NCBI GenBank assembly: GCA_905182735.1
Contig: CAJJCT010000031.1
Coordinates: 1-64,000 of the forward strand
Direction: 5' to 3'
DNA: 64,000 bases
Source of the DNA: Candidatus Marivariicella framensis
GTDB lineage: Bacteria; Bacteroidota; Bacteroidia; Flavobacteriales; Flavobacteriaceae
Within the stretch, counting starts at the first letter, position 1. Every line of letters begins with the position of its first letter. The notes beneath the pieces were generated by a model that saw only the letters and a list, made by a program, of their open reading frames with translations, did not search any database and had not been told where the DNA came from. This document shows, piece by piece, positions 57,555 through 64,000 of this stretch. The position numbers were made by a program, and so were the translations under genes.

Positions 57555-59590
57555 TGAAACCAAAAAAGCAAGCAAATTCTTTAATTTCAGAAACTAGTCC
57601 CTATTTACTTCAACACGCTCTTAATCCAGTTAATTGGATTTCTTGGGAAGACAATTTACTCAGTAAGACTAAAAAACAAAGTAAACTTCTAATTATAAGT
57701 ATTGGCTACTCTACATGTCATTGGTGTCATGTTATGGAAAAAGAAGTTTTTGAAGATAAAGAAGCTGCGGAGTATATGAATCAAAACTTTATTTGTATTA
57801 AAATAGATAGGGAAGAGAGACCAGAAGTTGATCAATTATATATGGAAGCAATTCAAATAATTAGTGGTCAAGGAGGTTGGCCTCTTAATATAGTTGCGCT
57901 TCCTGATGGAACCCCTATATGGGGAGCAACATATGTCAATCTTATAAATTGGAAGACAATACTCAAAGACATAATTGAATTATACAATAAAAAACCAGAT
58001 GCAGCTATTGATTATGGAGTTAATATTCGAAGGATTATTCGAGAACAAAAAGATGAAGAAAAAGAAGTTCAAATTAATATTATTAAAATACTAAATACAA
58101 TTAAAGGTGATTTAGATTATAAATATGGCGGATTCAAAGGAAGTATAAAGTTTATGATGCCTGTTCAATTAAGGTGTTGGCAATTTTTATCATACAGCTA
58201 TAAAGATAATTTTAATTTAAAAAAGTACTGGTTAAACACTCTTGAAAAAATCACTTTAGGTGGAGTTTTTGATTTTGTTGGTGGTGGATTTTCAAGGTAT
58301 TCGACAGATAATAGATGGCACATTCCTCATTTTGAAAAAATGGGATATGATAATGGACAACTATTACAAGTTTATTCAGAAGCCTTTAAAAACAATAGCT
58401 CACCTCTTTTTAAAAGAACTGCTAAATTGGTGTTGAAATTTGTTTTAAGTGAATTGAAACATACAGATGGCTCCTTTTACAGCGCTTTAGATGCAGACAG
58501 TATTTGTGAAAAATCCTCTCTTAAAGAAGGAGCTTTTTATGCATGGGATCCAAAGATCCTAAAGAATATTTTAGGAAATGATTACTTGTTATTTAATGCG
58601 TTTTTAAATGCTAATAATTCAAGCTATTGGGCAGAGGAAGAAAAGTTAGTTTTATTTAGAACTACAACAGAAGAAAAGTTTGCTATTGAAAATAATTTAA
58701 ATTTAAAAGAGTTTATTTTAAAAATAGATAAATGGAGGAGTCTACTTTATAATAATCGAGAAAAAAGATCAAAACCTTTTAAAGATAAAAAAATAATATG
58801 TAGCTGGAACGCAATAATATCAAAGGGTTTGTTGAGCGCATACCAATCTTTTGGATGGAAAGACTCTAAGGACGCTGCGGTAAAGAATTTAGATTTTATT
58901 TTATCTAATTTTTTATTGAATAATAATAAAATTTTGAGAATTTATCCTAAAAATAATAGAAAAATTTATGGTGTCCTAGAAGATTATGCCTCTGTAATTT
59001 CGTTGCTAATTATGGCATTCGAAACTATTCATAATGAGATTTACATTCAAATTGCAAATAAACTAGTCGACCATTGTCTTTTAAATTTCTATGACTCTGA
59101 TCTTCACTTTTTTTATTTTACCTCAAAAGAAAATAAATCATTGTGGTCAAGAAAAAAAGAAGATGAGGATAATGTAATTCCTTCAAGTAATGCTATTATG
59201 GCAGAGAATTTAAATTTCATCTCTCAGCATTTGAATCGAAATGATTTAAAATCTATCTATCTGAGAATGCTAAAAAATATGAAAAATAAAGTTAGTGCTT
59301 CGCCAGGGAATTATTCTCTATGGCTGCAACTAATTGCACTAAATAAAATTCCTCAATATCAAGTTGCAATAATTGGAAATAAAGCTTTTGAAATATCAAA
59401 AAAACTTCATAAATATTATTTACCTAATTGTCGTATTTCAGCCACTGAATCTCCTAGCAATCTTCCATTATTTGAAGGGCGTTTTAAAAAAAACGAAACT
59501 TTACTTTACGTTTGTGAAGAGTTAAAATGTAACCTTCCTGTCAAAACGATTGATGAGGTAATTCAGCAGGTTGAATTTGCTAAACTTTAG
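57554..59590 (+). CDS. Thioredoxin-domain protein (DUF255/YyaL family), GTG start
   Basis: SPYLLQHALNPVNWISW; GYSTCHWCHVMEKEVFEDKEAAEYMNQNFICIKIDREERPEVDQLYM. Confidence 0.94.
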   Translation: MKPKKQANSLISETSPYLLQHALNPVNWISWEDNLLSKTKKQSKLLIISIGYSTCHWCHVMEKEVFEDKEAAEYMNQNFICIKIDREERPEVDQLYMEAIQIISGQGGWPLNIVALPDGTPIWGATYVNLINWKTILKDIIELYNKKPDAAIDYGVNIRRIIREQKDEEKEVQINIIKILNTIKGDLDYKYGGFKGSIKFMMPVQLRCWQFLSYSYKDNFNLKKYWLNTLEKITLGGVFDFVGGGFSRYSTDNRWHIPHFEKMGYDNGQLLQVYSEAFKNNSSPLFKRTAKLVLKFVLSELKHTDGSFYSALDADSICEKSSLKEGAFYAWDPKILKNILGNDYLLFNAFLNANNSSYWAEEEKLVLFRTTTEEKFAIENNLNLKEFILKIDKWRSLLYNNREKRSKPFKDKKIICSWNAIISKGLLSAYQSFGWKDSKDAAVKNLDFILSNFLLNNNKILRIYPKNNRKIYGVLEDYASVISLLIMAFETIHNEIYIQIANKLVDHCLLNFYDSDLHFFYFTSKENKSLWSRKKEDEDNVIPSSNAIMAENLNFISQHLNRNDLKSIYLRMLKNMKNKVSASPGNYSLWLQLIALNKIPQYQVAIIGNKAFEISKKLHKYYLPNCRISATESPSNLPLFEGRFKKNETLLYVCEELKCNLPVKTIDEVIQQVEFAKL

Positions 59591-60254
59591 TTGTATAAAA
59601 TTCTTTTAAATAATATGGCTCAAAGTAAGCAACATCTTCAAAGTCTAGATTCATGAACTTTTTATATGATAGTTTAACCATATTTTTAGCTGACGGTTCA
59701 ACAGGATTATCAAGGGTTTTAAACTTTGGACTTTTAATTAAACCGTTGGTCTTTTGTGAACCAAATCCAAAGGCAAGTATGTTGTTTTTTGACAGATAAT
59801 CTTTAAAACTGTTTTCTGTTAAAACTTCTGCCCAAGTCTCTTTGATAACTTTGTGTTGATTATCCAGAATTTGAGTATAAACCTCCATTCGTCTGGCATC
59901 TATCATAGGAGCTAAAAAAGTTCCTTTTGGAGCTTCTATTTCTTGAGCAAGAATTGAAAGGCTGTTGACAGAAATTAAAGGTTTATTTAATGAATAGCAA
60001 AGACCCTTAGCTGCTGAGACTCCGATTCGAAGTCCCGTATAAGATCCTGGACCTTTACTTACAGAAATAGCGGCTAGTTTTTGCAAATTGATTTGAGAGT
60101 CGTCTATCAGTTTTTTCATAAATGGATGTAACTGTTCACCATGAGAATAATTCTCACTACTTTTTTCAATTATTTTAATAAGTTTACCATTAAGACTTAA
60201 AGCAACAGAACAGTTTTTTGTCGAGGTTTCAATATGTAATATCCAATTATCCAT
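59580..60254 (-). CDS. tsaB: tRNA threonylcarbamoyladenosine biosynthesis protein TsaB
   Basis: ILHIETSTKNCSVALS; AISVSKGPGSYTGLRIGVSAAKGLCYSLNKPL; PMIDARRMEVYTQ. Confidence 0.96.
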   Translation of the reverse strand: MDNWILHIETSTKNCSVALSLNGKLIKIIEKSSENYSHGEQLHPFMKKLIDDSQINLQKLAAISVSKGPGSYTGLRIGVSAAKGLCYSLNKPLISVNSLSILAQEIEAPKGTFLAPMIDARRMEVYTQILDNQHKVIKETWAEVLTENSFKDYLSKNNILAFGFGSQKTNGLIKSPKFKTLDNPVEPSAKNMVKLSYKKFMNLDFEDVAYFEPYYLKEFYTTKV

Positions 60255-60262
60255 TAAAATAT

Positions 60263-61681
60263 TTATTCAATAGATAGTGGGATTCCAAAATAAAACTCAA
60301 CAACCTTTAATTTAAAAATATAATCAAACTTAGCCCTTATTTGATCAGATAATGATTGTTCATATCTTTGCTTAGCCTGGACATAATCAAATGAATTTAT
60401 TACTCCTTCCTGAAAACTTTCCTGAGTATTTCTAAAGGCTATTTCTCTTGATTTTACAGTTTTTTGAGCAGCTTCATAAAATTTATATGCTCCTCTTGAA
60501 TCATTAAATGCTTGATTAATTTGGCTTTCTAAATCAAACTTTTGTCTTTCAAAAGAATTTTTAGTTCGTTCTAAATTTATTTTGGCTCTTTTGACTGAGT
60601 TTTTTGAAACAAAACCATTAAAAATTGGAATGTTTAAACTTAATCCATAATTCTGACCTTCGTTAAATTGAAACTGTTCTGAAAAAGATAATGGAGATGC
60701 AGCCGTTCTATTTTCAACCTCTCTAACAACAGTTTCTCCAGAAGAAAGTACAGTCCCTATTGGGGCTAAGTAATAATCGCCTGTGCCAACCAGTCTGTCT
60801 GAATAACCAATTCTGTTACTGTAGCTGTAAAATGCCCTGAGAGTTGGCTGAAGAGTTCCTTTTGCTAATTCAATATCTTTTTCTGCAATATCAATATTAA
60901 CAGCACCTAGCTTTATATCATTTCTCAAAGTCAATGCTTTTTCAAAGATTGATTTTGGGTTTTCTTCTAAAATTTGAGAAAAAGGAATGTCTAAATCTTC
61001 AAAAACAATATTAAAATTATCATAATCTGATATTTGCAGTAGTTGAGCTAAGTTAATTTTAGAAAGAATAAAATTATTTTCAGCACGTACAATCGACTGT
61101 TCTTGACTTGCTAAATTTGCTTCAAGTTCATACAAATCTCCACTTGGAAGAACTCCAGCTTCAATTAAAGAGGATGTTCTTTTTAATTGTTCCTTAGCGA
61201 CTATTAATTGACTTTTTTGAGAATTAAGAATTTCAGAATTAAATAATACTTGCAAATAACTATTAGCGACAAGAAGCTTTGTGTCATCAATCATGTCATC
61301 CAATTGATAACGCTTCGCAAGTATGTTTAAATTAGCTCTATGAAGTCTGTTGAAGTTTTGAAGTCCATTATATATATCCATCCCAATACTAGCTCCCATT
61401 GAACTGAACTGTGTGGTTAAGTTCTCTAACAAACCTGTTGTTATATTTTGGTTAAGCCCTACATTCCATGAATGTGACGATTGGGCATTAAAGTTTGGTA
61501 AAAAATTACCTATTGCATTTGACTTATCAACTGCGGCATTTTCTATATCTAGAATTGACTGTTTAATCGAAATGTTTTTTTCAACAGCCATTTCAACACA
61601 CTCTTCAAGTGTTAATGTCTGAGACAAAGCATTGTTAGAAACAACAAATAAGCAAAAAGTTAAAATATATCTCATATTCAA
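60263..61681 (-). CDS. TolC family outer membrane efflux protein
   Basis: LTLEECVEMAVEKNISIKQS; repeated coiled-coil OEP organisation; SFDYVQAKQRYEQSL. Confidence 0.93.
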   Translation of the reverse strand: MNMRYILTFCLFVVSNNALSQTLTLEECVEMAVEKNISIKQSILDIENAAVDKSNAIGNFLPNFNAQSSHSWNVGLNQNITTGLLENLTTQFSSMGASIGMDIYNGLQNFNRLHRANLNILAKRYQLDDMIDDTKLLVANSYLQVLFNSEILNSQKSQLIVAKEQLKRTSSLIEAGVLPSGDLYELEANLASQEQSIVRAENNFILSKINLAQLLQISDYDNFNIVFEDLDIPFSQILEENPKSIFEKALTLRNDIKLGAVNIDIAEKDIELAKGTLQPTLRAFYSYSNRIGYSDRLVGTGDYYLAPIGTVLSSGETVVREVENRTAASPLSFSEQFQFNEGQNYGLSLNIPIFNGFVSKNSVKRAKINLERTKNSFERQKFDLESQINQAFNDSRGAYKFYEAAQKTVKSREIAFRNTQESFQEGVINSFDYVQAKQRYEQSLSDQIRAKFDYIFKLKVVEFYFGIPLSIE

Positions 61682-61704
61682 ATATTAATTAAATCTATTA
61701 AAAA

Positions 61705-62841
61705 TTAATTTTCATCATCTTTCTCTCTTAAAATACTATCTCCAATTTTTTCAGGCTTTGTTTGGTTCCAAACTTTAATTTTATCTTCAATTGAAATACC
61801 AGAAATAATCTCAATATTTATTCCATCTGAAATCCCAACCTCTATGTCTACTCGCTCAAAAGATTGATCAGCTTTTTCAATTTCAACATATGTTTTCTCA
61901 GTCGTTTTATCAAATTGAAGTAGAGCTTCGGAAATTACCATTACATTATCTTTTCTTTCTAAAACTAATGATGCATTAGCGCTATACCCCGCTCTAACAC
62001 TCACTGAATTATCTAGAAAAACATCTCCTTCTATTTTAAACTTAACCGCTCCTTGTTCTTCATTTCCCTTTGGAGCAATAAATTTTAATCTAGCGTCAAA
62101 ATCTTTATTTTGAATGGCTCCTAAATTTATAATTAGCGCCATGTCAATTTTCAATTTTTCAACCTCAGATTCATCTATTTTACCCTCGAAAATCATTTTA
62201 GTTAAATCCGCAATAGTAGCTATTGTGGTACCAGCATTAAAAGTATTACTCTCAACAACTTGATCACCGGCTTTTACCGGAATTTCCAAAACTGTTCCTG
62301 CAACAGTTGCTCTAATGTTTGTATTAGCAGTTGATGATCCTCCAGCTGAACCAAGAAGAATAACTTGTAAATCACTTTTAGCATTAGTTAAATCTTGATT
62401 AGATCTATTATAGCTTAAAGATGCATTTTGAAAATCTTGTTTAGATATAATGTCTTTTTCAAATAAGGATTTATTTCTATTATATTCAATTTTTGCATTA
62501 TCAAGAATAATTTTTAATGAGGCAACGCGTCCCTTGGCACTATTTAACGATCCTTCATTTGGAACGACTTTTACCTTAGCTAGAAGATCTCCCTCTTTCA
62601 CCTCATCTCCTTCTTCAACAAATAATTCTTGAATAATTCCTGAAATCTGTGGCTTAATCTCAACTTCATCTTCAGGAATAACTTTTCCGGTAACAACTGT
62701 TTTCTCCTCCACAGAAGACATAAAAGCTGTTTGAGTTTCATACACAGTAATTGATTTACTGTTAGTTTTTACAAAATAAGCAGCGGCAAATAATGCTCCA
62801 CAAATTATCAGTGTTATACTTAAGTATTTTAAAAATTTCAT
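61705..62841 (-). CDS. Efflux transporter periplasmic adaptor subunit (HlyD/MacA-like)
   Basis: VTGKVIPEDEVEIKPQISGIIQELFVEEGDEVKEGDLLAKVK lipoyl-like segment and beta-barrel segments. Confidence 0.93.
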   Translation of the reverse strand: MKFLKYLSITLIICGALFAAAYFVKTNSKSITVYETQTAFMSSVEEKTVVTGKVIPEDEVEIKPQISGIIQELFVEEGDEVKEGDLLAKVKVVPNEGSLNSAKGRVASLKIILDNAKIEYNRNKSLFEKDIISKQDFQNASLSYNRSNQDLTNAKSDLQVILLGSAGGSSTANTNIRATVAGTVLEIPVKAGDQVVESNTFNAGTTIATIADLTKMIFEGKIDESEVEKLKIDMALIINLGAIQNKDFDARLKFIAPKGNEEQGAVKFKIEGDVFLDNSVSVRAGYSANASLVLERKDNVMVISEALLQFDKTTEKTYVEIEKADQSFERVDIEVGISDGINIEIISGISIEDKIKVWNQTKPEKIGDSILREKDDEN

Positions 62842-62865
62842 ATTGTAGTAGATTTATTTTATAAT

Positions 62866-64000
62866 TTATTCTTCTCTTAGTGCGTCTATAGGTTTAATAC
62901 TTACTGCTCGTTGTGCCGGAATTAATCCAATCAAAGTTCCTAGTGTTACCATAATAAATAATGCCCCTAAAACAAATGGAATTGGAACAGTAGGGTTAGT
63001 ATAAGGAAAGTCAGTCATATCAATAGTGAAGGCATTTATACCTGCTAATACAAATGCACCAAGTATAATTCCAAGAATTCCAGCAATTATAGTAAGAAAA
63101 ACTGACTCCAATATTATCTGTACACGAACCTCTCCTGGAGTTGCTCCCAATGCTCTTCTTACTCCTAGCTCTTTAGTTCTTTCTTTTACAGAAATCAATA
63201 AAATATTACCGATCCCTATAACACCAGCAATTATTGTTGCAACTCCAACAACTAATGATAGAAAGGTCATTCCTTCTGCAAATCCCATAATACTATTAAA
63301 AATTTCACCTAAATTAAAAGACCCAAAAGCCCTATCATCTTTAGGTGAAACTCTGTGAATTCTTTTAAGAGTTTGCTTTACTTCTGTCTCAACTTTTACA
63401 ACATCCGCATCATCATAAGCAGCAATATTTAACCACCCCACATAATCCCCTGTATTATATAAGTTTTGATAAGTTGTGAAAGGAATAAAAACGTCAGAAT
63501 CTGAATCAAAAGGACTTCCTTGTCTAAAAACTAGGACTCCAACTACTTTAAAGAATACATTATCAACCCTAACATATTTACCTACAGGATTTTCATTTTG
63601 CTCAAATAAGTCAGATGCTGTTCTCTCTCCAATAACACAAACTTTTCTTTTATTTTTAATATCTTCTTGATTGATAAACCTTCCTCCGTCATATATATCC
63701 TGAGTAGATATTTTTCTAAATTCAGGAAAATCTCCAAAAATAGCATAATCTCCTGAGTTGTTATTTCTAACAATATTAGCTGGGGCTCCTCCTCCAAAGC
63801 TTCCTCGAGAATTTCTTGGAACTATATATTTAATTTGAGGAATTCTTTTTCTTAATATTTCAACATCTTGAAGTTTTAGCTTAGGTTGTCTTCCAATTTT
63901 AAAACCATCATAGGGTATACTTGTTGATTGAGACCACACAAACATCGAGTTCATCGCTACTTTTTGAAACTGTCTTTCAAAACCATTATCTAATCCTTTA
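62866..64000 (-). CDS. ABC transporter permease, MacB-like (5' end lies beyond the window)
   Basis: C-terminal GNILLISVKERTKELGVRRALGATPGEVRVQIILESVFLT...IGLIPAQRAVSIKPIDALREE; frame stays open to the window edge (KGLDNGFERQFQKVAMNSMFV). Confidence 0.92.
   Translation of the reverse strand, partial: KGLDNGFERQFQKVAMNSMFVWSQSTSIPYDGFKIGRQPKLKLQDVEILRKRIPQIKYIVPRNSRGSFGGGAPANIVRNNNSGDYAIFGDFPEFRKISTQDIYDGGRFINQEDIKNKRKVCVIGERTASDLFEQNENPVGKYVRVDNVFFKVVGVLVFRQGSPFDSDSDVFIPFTTYQNLYNTGDYVGWLNIAAYDDADVVKVETEVKQTLKRIHRVSPKDDRAFGSFNLGEIFNSIMGFAEGMTFLSLVVGVATIIAGVIGIGNILLISVKERTKELGVRRALGATPGEVRVQIILESVFLTIIAGILGIILGAFVLAGINAFTIDMTDFPYTNPTVPIPFVLGALFIMVTLGTLIGLIPAQRAVSIKPIDALREE

Noticed and set aside
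1-64000. CRISPR arrays, toxin-antitoxin, restriction-modification or other defence systems, prophage
   Set aside because: Looked for regular spaced repeats and hallmark proteins in the ORF track; none seen.

Overview
AT-rich window, most likely from a Flavobacteriia (Bacteroidota) chromosome. Support for this: TAnnTTTG-type promoters, a T9SS C-terminal sorting domain, CarboxypepD_reg TonB receptors, DUF4286 and DUF6089 proteins. Most of it is dense housekeeping sequence: mutS, clpXP/tig, rpsP-rimM, prs-rplY-pth, ribF, serS, ksgA, mgtE, nadK, uppS-bamA-ompH, pdxJ, tsaB and an RND/MacB-like efflux operon, plus three tRNAs. Accessory-looking parts are: (i) a DtxR-family regulator / SulP / MBL-rhodanese operon divergent from a TonB receptor, with a tandem repeat lying on the putative promoter; (ii) a PepSY-flavoreductase + DUF2271 operon; (iii) two lipoprotein sulfatases preceded by an un-annotated ORF that looks like the C-terminal end of a formylglycine-generating enzyme; (iv) a large secreted metalloprotease coupled to a small lipoprotein. 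Other points of interest are a FolK-deoxynucleoside kinase fusion and a ribosomal protein S16 with a long acidic tail encoded by 18-bp tandem repeats. I found no CRISPR array, transposase, prophage or clear defence system. All family calls come from reading motifs by eye; no database search was run.
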